5,771 nucleotides of DNA, taken from contig PWYO01000196.1 in the NCBI GenBank assembly GCA_003567835.1, positions 1-5,771 on the forward strand. Reading direction: 5' to 3'. Origin of the DNA: Actinomycetota bacterium (lineage in GTDB: Bacteria > Actinomycetota > Humimicrobiia > Humimicrobiales > Humimicrobiaceae). Each line of letters starts with the position of its first letter. The stretch's first letter is position 1. Positions 1 through 5,771 of the stretch are shown here, piece by piece. The notes below the pieces were generated by a model. It did not search any database and was not told the DNA's origin. It saw only the letters and a list, made by a program, of their open reading frames with translations. Position numbers and translations under genes: made by a program.

Positions 1-1
1 C

Positions 2-1939
2 TTAGACATTTCCTAACTCCCTTCTTGCATCCATATCAAAGAGCACTCTTTCTTTTTTGACATCAATCTTAAGCGCTTTCCTTTTTGCCTGTATATGGTT
101 GATGACTTTTTCCAATATCTGGTCTACATCGGGCACATATTCCAGCTGCCCTCCGTATTTTTTATCCCATCCCTTGGTCATAATATCCACTACTTCCTGG
201 CTGGAGACAACCGGTATGGGCTCTCCGCCAAATGCCACATAAACCCCGCTGGCAGCAAAATAAGCGCCGATGGAAAGCGCCTTTTCACTCATCCATTCCG
301 GGGCAATGCCTGCTGCAGGCAGATCGCTTATATCCTCACCGAGGCCGCCCTCGGCAATCACATCAGAGACCACAGTCAGGATTCTGGAGTTGTCCACGCA
401 GGATCCCAGGTGGAGCACAGGGGGAATGCCTACCGCTTCGCAGATGGACTGGAGCCCTTCCCCGGCATGTTCGTAGAATTCAGGGGCAAGCATCCCGCAT
501 TTCGCTGAAGAGATCGCCCCGCAGCCGGTTTGGACCACCAAATAATCCCGTTTGATAAATTCCTTGGTGAGGTAGTTGTGGTATTTATCCTGGGTATGAC
601 GGGCATTGTTGCAGCCCACTATGGCCACCACCCCCTGTATCCTGCCGTCGATAATACCGTCATTTAAAGGCCTTAGGGACTCTCTGAACCGGCCCCCCAG
701 CATATACCGTATATACTCATGGGAAAAACCGGCAATAAGATCAGAGGTAATCTGGGGAATTCTAACTTTTTTCCGGTTCCCGTAGTTGTCAATGGCCATC
801 TTGATGATCTTTTTAGCAGTCTCTAGAACTTTTCCCTCTTCCGCAGGTACATGGGTAGCCCCGGGAATCTTGCATTTGGGTGAAGAGGTAATCAGCTTGG
901 TATGGTATTTTTTCACCAATTCGCCCAAAGCCTGCATGATGCACTGAATATCTACCACCATAGCATCTACCGAGCCGGTCATAACCGCCAACTCCTGAGA
1001 CAGGAAATTGCCTATAGGGGCAACCCCCTGGCGCATAAGCACCTCATTGGCTGTACAGCAAATGCCTACCACATTGATGCCTTCTGCCCCCTTGCTTTTC
1101 GCATACTGTACAAGCTCGCTGTCATCTGCAAGTTCTGCGATTACTTCAGAAAGGGTTGGCTCATGGCCGTGCACCACCAGATTGACATCTTTTTCAGAAA
1201 GCATGCCCAGATTGGTCTTGGCCGGCAGGGCTTGGGGGGTATGAAACAGTATGTCGGTAATCTCGGTACCCACCATGGAGCCGCCCCAACCGTCGGAGAG
1301 CGCATTCCGAAGGGCATGGTCCAGTATGTTTTCGGGTTCCTGGTCTACACCCATATGGGTCCGGTGCAGGGTTTCCACCACTTCCCGGTCTATGCCCCGG
1401 GGCACAATGCCATTCTTTCTCCAAATATCCTGCCTTTTCTGGGGGGCAATGGATATGAGGTCAATTTCCCCTTCCTGCTGCCCAAACAGGGCAAGTGCCT
1501 TATTGGCAGCCTCCAGGGCAATATCCTTAATCTTTCTTTCTTCAGTTTTAATATGAAGGTTTTTGGCAAATTTTAAAAGCTTGGCTTCATCCTTGATTTT
1601 GAGCCCCTCTGCTTTATCTTCAGCCACTTCTTTTAAAAGCATGGCCATGTCCCTTCCATGGTCTGAGTGGGCGGCTGCCCCAACCGCAATATGCCTGGCC
1701 AGGTTCCTGGCTGCAATGGTGGCCAGAGTGGCCCCGCATAAACCTACTTTATCATCCCTGATCCTGCAGGGTCCCATAGCACAGTTCTTGCAGCAAATGC
1801 CGCTCACCGAAGCGCCTATGGGGCAGCACTTCATATCCTGGGACCGGTCAAACACCGTTTCCACTGCCTCATCCAGGTTCTTTAAGACCTCCAGTACCGC
1901 CTGGTCTTCGCTGCATACCTTTTTGTGTTTATCATTCAT
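2..1939 (-). CDS. cooS: anaerobic Ni-Fe-S carbon monoxide dehydrogenase catalytic subunit (CooS/AcsA)
   Basis: This 645-residue cytoplasmic enzyme catalyses reversible CO oxidation to CO2. Next to a corrinoid-protein gene, its likely job is to supply CO to acetyl-CoA synthase. The N-terminal cysteines for the shared D-cluster and the B-cluster are Cys38/39, 49, 50, 53, 58 and 68. The expected C-cluster ligands are all present: a histidine in HGHEP (about 257-259), Cys295 in GICCTANEV, Cys333, Cys443 (GCNN), Cys473 (GCGA) and Cys514 (GSCVDNSR). The catalytic-base lysine is Lys553 (MSEKA), and the proton-relay histidines fall in AAAHSDHGRD (91-94). Length and C-terminus resemble stand-alone CooS more than the longer Moorella AcsA (about 674 residues, from memory). 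The ATG lies 16 nt after the acsD stop, with an AGGATGGTG-like ribosome site between, so the two are probably co-transcribed. The stop is TAA at 4-2. Family identity is very secure; the CooS-versus-AcsA subtype is not. Confidence 0.97.
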   Translation of the reverse strand: MNDKHKKVCSEDQAVLEVLKNLDEAVETVFDRSQDMKCCPIGASVSGICCKNCAMGPCRIRDDKVGLCGATLATIAARNLARHIAVGAAAHSDHGRDMAMLLKEVAEDKAEGLKIKDEAKLLKFAKNLHIKTEERKIKDIALEAANKALALFGQQEGEIDLISIAPQKRQDIWRKNGIVPRGIDREVVETLHRTHMGVDQEPENILDHALRNALSDGWGGSMVGTEITDILFHTPQALPAKTNLGMLSEKDVNLVVHGHEPTLSEVIAELADDSELVQYAKSKGAEGINVVGICCTANEVLMRQGVAPIGNFLSQELAVMTGSVDAMVVDIQCIMQALGELVKKYHTKLITSSPKCKIPGATHVPAEEGKVLETAKKIIKMAIDNYGNRKKVRIPQITSDLIAGFSHEYIRYMLGGRFRESLRPLNDGIIDGRIQGVVAIVGCNNARHTQDKYHNYLTKEFIKRDYLVVQTGCGAISSAKCGMLAPEFYEHAGEGLQSICEAVGIPPVLHLGSCVDNSRILTVVSDVIAEGGLGEDISDLPAAGIAPEWMSEKALSIGAYFAASGVYVAFGGEPIPVVSSQEVVDIMTKGWDKKYGGQLEYVPDVDQILEKVINHIQAKRKALKIDVKKERVLFDMDARRELGNV

Positions 1940-1946
1940 AGTCTTG

Positions 1947-1955
1947 CACCATCCT
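1947..1955 (-). promoter_or_regulatory. cooS ribosome binding site in the acsD-cooS gap
   Basis: The minus strand reads AGGATGGTG directly after the acsD TAA, ending 7 nt before the cooS ATG. It is an anti-SD match broken by one extra T. It occupies most of the 16-nt gap, leaving no room for a separate promoter. Confidence 0.55.
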
Positions 1956-2897
1956 TTAAAGTAGTTTTTCTATGGTCTCTTTTATAATCTCCACTGCCTT
2001 GGGGTGGCGCATAACCACGATATTGGCCCCTGCCAGCAGTGTGCTCATCACCGATATGGTCTCCCAGTTTATGCCCCGCTGTTCCAAATCGCCCCACTGG
2101 GGATAGTCCTTCTCGCTTTCCTTGACTTCTTTTACCTTCCACACTTCAGGCGCAATATTGCAGATCATAGGCATCTGGGTCATCTTGTCATCCTGCAGGA
2201 GAGCGGCAATCTTGAGCCTTTCCATGCAGGAATAACAATATTCGATCCCATAGCCCAGTCCGGTGGTGGAAGGGTCCATCACAATTCTTTCCGGCGGAAG
2301 TCCCAGCTGGGTGAGCAGGATATTAAGCTGTTTGGCAATGTTTACGTCCAGCGGATTGAGAGAGACCACATTATTGTTATAGCCCATACAGGCCGCAGCT
2401 ATGGTCTTATAGCTGTCTTCCTCGGCCCAGCCTATGAGCAGGTTTGTGTTCTGGTTGACTTCTGCCACCTTCTTCATGGCCTCCGCAATATTTTCCAAAG
2501 GCCCGTCCCCGTATACAATCAGAGGAACCTCTACGGATTCCCGAACCTCTTGCACCATGCTGGCCGCATCATCAGGCTGCATATTGCCAGCATCGGGGTT
2601 GATGCTTCTCAGCTGCAGGCAAATGGCATCTGCAGCATACTGCTGGACACATTTTTGGGCCCATTTTGAAGGATTATCCCAAACATCTGAAAAATGCTTG
2701 GCCACACTTTCCGGCCAATTGCTGGGCTGGGCATCATAAACTTCCATGGCCACGATGGGCCGGTTGGGTATCGGACCCTCAAAGGCGTGAAAAGGAAGGG
2801 CTTTATCACCTCCTACCACCACCTCTGACTGATCTTTGCCCAGTAAAACTTTTGCGATTTCCCCCGTATATTCGTTTTTCGGGACTTGGAAGCTCAA
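1956..2897 (-). CDS. acsD: CO dehydrogenase/acetyl-CoA synthase delta subunit (corrinoid iron-sulfur protein small subunit)
   Basis: This 313-residue TIM-barrel protein is the small subunit of the corrinoid iron-sulfur protein. It pairs with AcsC, which is not in the window, to hold the cobamide that moves a methyl group from methyl-tetrahydrofolate to acetyl-CoA synthase. Family signatures are VVVGGDKALPFHAFEG (26-41) followed by NRP..AMEVYD (45-55), WAQKCV (79-84), SPLDINI-like SLNPLDVNIAKQLNIL (179-193), MDPSTTGLGYGIEYCYS (207-223), and a C-terminal MRHPKAVEIIKE (296-307). Length matches the family (about 310-323). There is no signal peptide or membrane segment. The start is TTG: no in-frame ATG lies just upstream, a GAAAGGGG ribosome site sits 7 nt before the TTG, and the conserved block begins about 25 residues in, as in Moorella AcsD. 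A 130-bp gap separates it from cooC, and cooS follows after 16 nt. Confidence 0.96.
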   Translation of the reverse strand: MSFQVPKNEYTGEIAKVLLGKDQSEVVVGGDKALPFHAFEGPIPNRPIVAMEVYDAQPSNWPESVAKHFSDVWDNPSKWAQKCVQQYAADAICLQLRSINPDAGNMQPDDAASMVQEVRESVEVPLIVYGDGPLENIAEAMKKVAEVNQNTNLLIGWAEEDSYKTIAAACMGYNNNVVSLNPLDVNIAKQLNILLTQLGLPPERIVMDPSTTGLGYGIEYCYSCMERLKIAALLQDDKMTQMPMICNIAPEVWKVKEVKESEKDYPQWGDLEQRGINWETISVMSTLLAGANIVVMRHPKAVEIIKETIEKLL

Positions 2898-2904
2898 TGT
2901 TTTT

Positions 2905-2913
2905 CCCCTTTCT
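2905..2913 (-). promoter_or_regulatory. ribosome binding site that sets the acsD TTG start
   Basis: The minus strand reads AGAAAGGGG, then 7 nt, then TTG. No ATG or GTG in the same frame lies close upstream. The site therefore supports TTG at 2897-2895 as the true initiation codon. Confidence 0.6.
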
Positions 2914-2916
2914 TGA

Positions 2917-2943
2917 TTGTTAATAATTGTTACTAATTTGTTA
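2917..2943 (-). repeat. three helically spaced TAACAA direct repeats upstream of acsD
   Basis: On the minus strand TAACAA occurs three times, at 2943-2938, 2932-2927 and 2922-2917 (TTGTTA on the plus strand). The offsets are 11 and 10 bp, about one helical turn each, so all copies face the same side of the DNA. The array sits just upstream of the acsD ribosome site. It could be an operator, but the region is AT-rich and chance is not excluded. Confidence 0.4.
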
Positions 2944-2948
2944 CAATA

Positions 2949-2966
2949 CCTACAACGCTATGTAGG
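2949..2966. repeat. 6-bp inverted repeat in the acsD leader
   Basis: CCTACA (2949-2954) pairs perfectly with TGTAGG (2961-2966) around a 6-nt loop. On the minus strand no T-tract follows, so it is not a convincing terminator for cooC. On the plus strand AATTTTTA follows directly, as in a weak intrinsic terminator. It may be an operator dyad, a small leader hairpin, or a block to antisense transcription. Confidence 0.4.
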
Positions 2967-2985
2967 AATTTTTACAAATTACTTT

Positions 2986-2994
2986 ATTGTACCA
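2986..2994 (-). promoter_or_regulatory. candidate extended -10 promoter element for acsD-cooS
   Basis: On the minus strand the cooC-acsD gap contains TGGTACAAT, a TACAAT hexamer (5 of 6 matches to the sigma-A consensus TATAAT) preceded by a TGn extended -10. The -35 position 17 nt upstream (CTGGAG) is poor, which extended -10 promoters can tolerate. A start near 2979 would give a leader of about 80 nt before acsD that includes the inverted repeat and the direct repeats. This is inferred from sequence only; read-through from cooC remains equally possible. Confidence 0.35.
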
Positions 2995-3027
2995 CTTTCA
3001 TATAAAAACTCCAGTTCGTGTATTTGG

Positions 3028-3786
3028 TTACAAAAGGTTTAGTTCTTTGAGCAAGCTGTTTGCTTGCTTAAGCGCAATGGTATCCCCGGGAAGATCAAAA
3101 ACTGAACCTGAAGAAATATCCATCTCAAAAATATTTGGGTCATTGTGGATGACCGCAGCAAGTTTCAGGGCTTCCTTTTTGGCAAAATCAATAAGCCTCT
3201 GATCCAGTTTTTGGGGCGCCCTGTTGATTACTGCAAGCACCTTGCCTACTTTTAACTGCAGTTCCCCGGCAAGGTTTTTAATCCTGGATGCGGTCATAAG
3301 CCCCCGCGGAGAAGGATCGGAGACAATAATCAGGCAATCGATATCCTGGGTGGTCCTGCGGCTTAAATGCTCCATCCCTGCTTCATTGTCCATCACCACA
3401 TAATGATAATTATCCTGAAGGGTGTCTATGTATTTTCGGAACAGGGAATTTGCATAACAATAGCAGCCGGGGCCTTCCCCCCTGCCCATTACCAGCAGGT
3501 CAAACTTTTTACTTTCCACCAGGGCCTGCTGCAGGTTCATCTCCACCATCTGGTCTTTGTAAATGCCCTGATCCATACGGGGCGCATTTTTTTTGAAATC
3601 TTCGCGCAGCATGCCTACGGTGGTAACCGAATCAATGCCCAGGACCTGGTTGAGGTTGGCATTGGCATCTGCATCCAGGGCAAGCACGGGGTAGCGGTTA
3701 TGGTCTATAAGAGAACGTATCAGCAGTCCGCATAAAGTGGTTTTACCGGTGCCCCCTTTTCCGGCAACTGCAATATTTGTACCCAT
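3028..3786 (-). CDS. cooC: CooC-type nickel-inserting ATPase for CO dehydrogenase maturation
   Basis: This 252-residue cytoplasmic P-loop ATPase belongs to the MinD/SIMIBI class. CooC dimers bind Ni(II) and use ATP-driven closure to deliver it to the CODH C-cluster. Visible features are a deviant Walker A GKGGTGKTT (9-17) with signature Lys10 and Lys15, a switch I region LDADANANL (37-45), the nickel-binding CxC motif GPGCYCYAN with Cys108 and Cys110, a switch II DNEAG (133-137), and a nucleotide-base-contact-like SDPSPRG (156-162). Length is typical (about 250). The start is ATG with a strong AAAGGAG ribosome site 4 nt upstream that overlaps the stop codon of the preceding RACo gene, so the two are probably translated from one message. 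Its client is probably the CooS encoded two genes downstream. CooC and the related accessory protein AcsF are hard to separate by eye, but the CxC and GEGPGCYC context fit this family well. Confidence 0.95.
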   Translation of the reverse strand: MGTNIAVAGKGGTGKTTLCGLLIRSLIDHNRYPVLALDADANANLNQVLGIDSVTTVGMLREDFKKNAPRMDQGIYKDQMVEMNLQQALVESKKFDLLVMGRGEGPGCYCYANSLFRKYIDTLQDNYHYVVMDNEAGMEHLSRRTTQDIDCLIIVSDPSPRGLMTASRIKNLAGELQLKVGKVLAVINRAPQKLDQRLIDFAKKEALKLAAVIHNDPNIFEMDISSGSVFDLPGDTIALKQANSLLKELNLL

Positions 3787-3790
3787 AGAT

Positions 3791-3797
3791 CTCCTTT
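3791..3797 (-). promoter_or_regulatory. cooC ribosome binding site overlapping the RACo stop
   Basis: The minus strand reads AAAGGAG, 4 nt before the cooC ATG. Its first two bases belong to the TAA stop of RACo at 3798-3796. This arrangement favours translational coupling of RACo and CooC. Confidence 0.7.
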
Positions 3798-5736
3798 AGG
3801 TTTGTTTCTTATCATTGATGGACAGCAAAAGCTCTTCCACGGTAGGGAAATCTTTTAAATCGGTATAAGGAAGAAACAGACCGGCTACATACCGGTCCAT
3901 AAATTTCATATTTACGCTCAGCTCGATGTAGGTTACCGCATCTGCGGCAGCCACCGACTGTGCATATTTGCTGGCCGAAAGCAAATTGATATAGGCCCCG
4001 GTAATGGAGGTATTGCCCATGAAATAATAACGGTTGATATTGATATCAGGGAGCATGCCGATGACCACCGCATTGCCTATGTTGACATTTTTTCCCAGAC
4101 CCCCGGCAATATAGACTTTCTCCAGGTCATATACGCTTAAATCAACCTCTTCCAGCAGGGTCTTGATTCCGGCATAAACTGCAGCTTTGGCCCGCATCAG
4201 GTTATCAATATCCACTTCGCTGATATAGATTTCCTTACCAGTGGCACTGTGTTCAGCCCCGATAATGGTATAGCGGTAATCACCGTCTTCCTTGTGTAGA
4301 TACTTGTTTCCGATGTCCTTGTGGAATTTACCCTTTCTGTCGATGATGCCCTTTAGATACATCTCCCCTATGATATCGATTAGCCCTGAGCCGCACAATC
4401 CCCGGGGCTTTGCGCCCCCTATGGTGCCCGCCTGGCACTGGTAGGTCTCCTGATCGATATAGGTTTTTTCTATGGCCCCGTCCACAGCCCTTATGCCGCA
4501 CTTAACGCCGCCGCCTTCAAATGCAGGACCCGCAGAACAGCTGCAGCCCATCATCCATTCACAATTGCCCACCACCAGTTCCCCATTGGTGCCCAGGTCT
4601 ATAAACAGGGCCAGCTCCTCCTGCTGATTCATGCCTGTGGCCAGTATGCCGGAGGTAATGTCTCCCCCCAGATAACTTGCCACTCCCTGCGTGCTGTAGG
4701 TATAGGCATTTTTGATATGCTTGATCCCGATATCGGTAGCCCTGCAATCAGAAAAACGGTTGGCCACAGTCACATAAGGTTCTTCCCTAATATATTTGGG
4801 GCAAACCTCATAAAACAGGTGCATCATGGTGGAATTGCCGGAGACCATCAGAGCCACAATATCTTCAGGCTCCACCTGGGTGGCTAAAATCAAGCGCCAA
4901 ATCAGGTTATTAACCGAATCGGTTACCACCTCTTTGAGCTTTTTTAACCCGGCCTGACTGTTGGCATATACAATCCTGTTGATAATATCCTCCCCAAACC
5001 GGATCTGGGGATTGTATTCTGATTCGCTGCCCAAAATATTGCCGGTGTCCAAATCCACCAGGTACATCACCAGGGTGGTGGTTCCGATATCTAAGGCCAG
5101 CCCGTATAAGTCATTGGGGCGGGCTTGGTCGCAGATATCGATAATCACATTCTTTTCAGTCTCTATGGTCACCGTTAATTTCCAATGATGCTGCCGCAAT
5201 TCGGTGGGCAGTTTCTTGATGACCTCAATGGGTACGGTAACATCCTGAAGCTGAAGCTTGTCTTTGACGGCCTTCTTGAACCGGAAAAGGTCACTGGTAC
5301 CGTAACTTAGCGAGGGCTGTTCAACTTCGACATCAAATTTTTTAATCCAAGGCTCTATGGATTCATGTTCAAACTCCTGCTTGCTTATGCCTGCATAAAC
5401 GTGTGAACCTTCTACCAGTTTGCCCTTCTCGATGATGGCCTTTACTTTTTTCTGCTCAGGTATGGTGACTTCGATATCCTCAATAACTCGGGCCAGGCAT
5501 GATAAAACAAAACCTTTGCTGAATTCTTTGGGGGACAAAAAACGGGTTTCCTTGGCATCCACTTTTCCTTTTTTTACCTGAACCACACACCTTCCGCAGG
5601 TGCCCACGCCCCCGCATGAGGATTCGATTTCCAGGCCGCAGTCAAGAATGGCTTGCCGTAGATTATGGTTTTTTGGTACCTCTATTTGCTTTCCGCTGGG
5701 CAGGAACTTGATATGATATTTCTTTGGGCTGCTCAT
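3796..5736 (-). CDS. acsV: RACo: ATP-dependent reductive activator of corrinoid iron-sulfur protein
   Basis: This 646-residue cytoplasmic protein has the RACo/ASKHA architecture (DUF4445-type). RACo reduces inactive Co(II) corrinoid in AcsCD back to Co(I), paying with ATP. An N-terminal [2Fe-2S] ferredoxin domain (about 1-95) has Cys41-X5-Cys47-X2-Cys50-X29-Cys80 in SCGGVGTCGRC, the plant/adrenodoxin pattern. Linker and middle domains (about 96-205) follow. The C-terminal ATPase domain has phosphate loop 1 ALDIGTTTL (214-222), VSGNSTMMH (298-306), the second phosphate loop FIDLGTNGELVVG (378-390), CSCSAGPAFEGGG (398-410) and the adenosine-type VYIAGGLGKN (541-550). Length fits the family (about 630-650). 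The start is the first ATG after an in-frame TAA six nt upstream (5742-5740), and no clear Shine-Dalgarno precedes it. Corrinoid methyltransferase systems have similar activators, but the CooC and AcsD neighbours favour the CODH/ACS role. The symbol follows Acetobacterium usage; elsewhere the gene is orf7 or just RACo. Confidence 0.94.
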   Translation of the reverse strand: MSSPKKYHIKFLPSGKQIEVPKNHNLRQAILDCGLEIESSCGGVGTCGRCVVQVKKGKVDAKETRFLSPKEFSKGFVLSCLARVIEDIEVTIPEQKKVKAIIEKGKLVEGSHVYAGISKQEFEHESIEPWIKKFDVEVEQPSLSYGTSDLFRFKKAVKDKLQLQDVTVPIEVIKKLPTELRQHHWKLTVTIETEKNVIIDICDQARPNDLYGLALDIGTTTLVMYLVDLDTGNILGSESEYNPQIRFGEDIINRIVYANSQAGLKKLKEVVTDSVNNLIWRLILATQVEPEDIVALMVSGNSTMMHLFYEVCPKYIREEPYVTVANRFSDCRATDIGIKHIKNAYTYSTQGVASYLGGDITSGILATGMNQQEELALFIDLGTNGELVVGNCEWMMGCSCSAGPAFEGGGVKCGIRAVDGAIEKTYIDQETYQCQAGTIGGAKPRGLCGSGLIDIIGEMYLKGIIDRKGKFHKDIGNKYLHKEDGDYRYTIIGAEHSATGKEIYISEVDIDNLMRAKAAVYAGIKTLLEEVDLSVYDLEKVYIAGGLGKNVNIGNAVVIGMLPDININRYYFMGNTSITGAYINLLSASKYAQSVAAADAVTYIELSVNMKFMDRYVAGLFLPYTDLKDFPTVEELLLSINDKKQT

Positions 5737-5771
5737 TATTTAAAATAGCCAATTCAATAATAATATTCGGC
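5737..5771 (-). other. AT-rich leader of RACo without a visible Shine-Dalgarno
   Basis: Only 35 nt upstream of RACo are visible. They are AT-rich, contain no GGAG-like purine run, and carry TAA at 5742-5740 in the RACo frame. A TATTTT hexamer (5747-5742) ends 5 nt before the ATG and could be a -10 box of a leaderless transcript, but no -35 match lies at the usual distance. An upstream gene may also end here and couple translation. Confidence 0.4.

Noticed and set aside
95..508. 137-residue open frame on the plus strand
   Set aside because: It is antisense to the conserved C-terminal CooS region holding Cys473, Cys514 and Lys553; a shadow frame.
902..1576. 224-residue open frame on the plus strand
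   Set aside because: It lies fully antisense to conserved cooS sequence, has no recognisable domain, and is the kind of open shadow frame that biased codon use on the opposite strand creates.
2004..2669. 221-residue open frame on the plus strand
   Set aside because: It is antisense to acsD, whose protein sequence is conserved throughout; its translation shows no family motif.
2949..2966. Rho-independent terminator for the RACo-cooC message
   Set aside because: The stem is only 6 bp and the sequence after it on the minus strand (TATTGTAA) lacks a T-run, so termination in that direction is not supported.
2898..3027. Riboswitch (for example cobalamin) in the acsD leader
   Set aside because: The predicted leader is about 80 nt and AT-rich with one small hairpin; nothing like a B12-box or other conserved aptamer core is visible.
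3367..3735. 122-residue open frame on the plus strand
   Set aside because: It is antisense to the core of cooC, including the CxC motif region, and shows no independent coding signal.
1..5771. CRISPR array, tRNA, rRNA, insertion sequence or prophage remnant
   Set aside because: The window is almost fully coding for four conserved genes, and no repeat-spacer pattern, RNA gene fold or transposase motif was seen.

Overview
This window holds four genes, all on the minus strand, from the Wood-Ljungdahl (reductive acetyl-CoA) pathway of a strict anaerobe. In order of transcription (high to low coordinates) they are: RACo, a ferredoxin-domain ATPase that reductively activates the corrinoid protein (5736-3796); CooC, the nickel-inserting ATPase (3786-3028); AcsD, the small subunit of the corrinoid iron-sulfur protein (2897-1956); and CooS/AcsA, the Ni-Fe-S carbon monoxide dehydrogenase (1939-2). 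All four reading frames are complete. The CooS stop codon lies only one base from the window edge.

Organism: this gene set, purine-rich Shine-Dalgarno sites and moderate base composition (roughly balanced GC by eye) fit an anaerobic Bacillota/Clostridia-type bacterium such as an acetogen, a syntroph or a relative of the sulfate-reducing Peptococcaceae. This is inference, and the genus cannot be read from the window.

Layout: 5737-5771 is a short AT-rich leader with no recognisable ribosome binding site. RACo and CooC form a tight maturation pair with a 9-nt gap, in which the RACo stop overlaps the CooC Shine-Dalgarno. The 130-bp gap at 2898-3027 is the only real intergenic region. It carries a candidate extended -10 promoter, a 6-bp inverted repeat and three TAACAA direct repeats spaced 11 and 10 bp apart. 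AcsD, which starts with TTG, and CooS follow as a second tight pair with a 16-nt gap.

How they work together: CooS interconverts CO2 and CO at its C-cluster, and CooC supplies nickel to that cluster. AcsD with AcsC (not in the window) carries the methyl group on a cobamide. RACo spends ATP to return accidentally oxidised Co(II) corrinoid to Co(I). Acetyl-CoA synthase (AcsB), AcsC and the methyltransferase AcsE are not in the window and probably lie outside it.

The known enzymology explains the coding content, so I see no new multi-gene system. The points most worth a second look are the altered cysteine spacing in the CooS D/B-cluster segment, the structured acsD leader, and the missing ribosome binding site in front of RACo.
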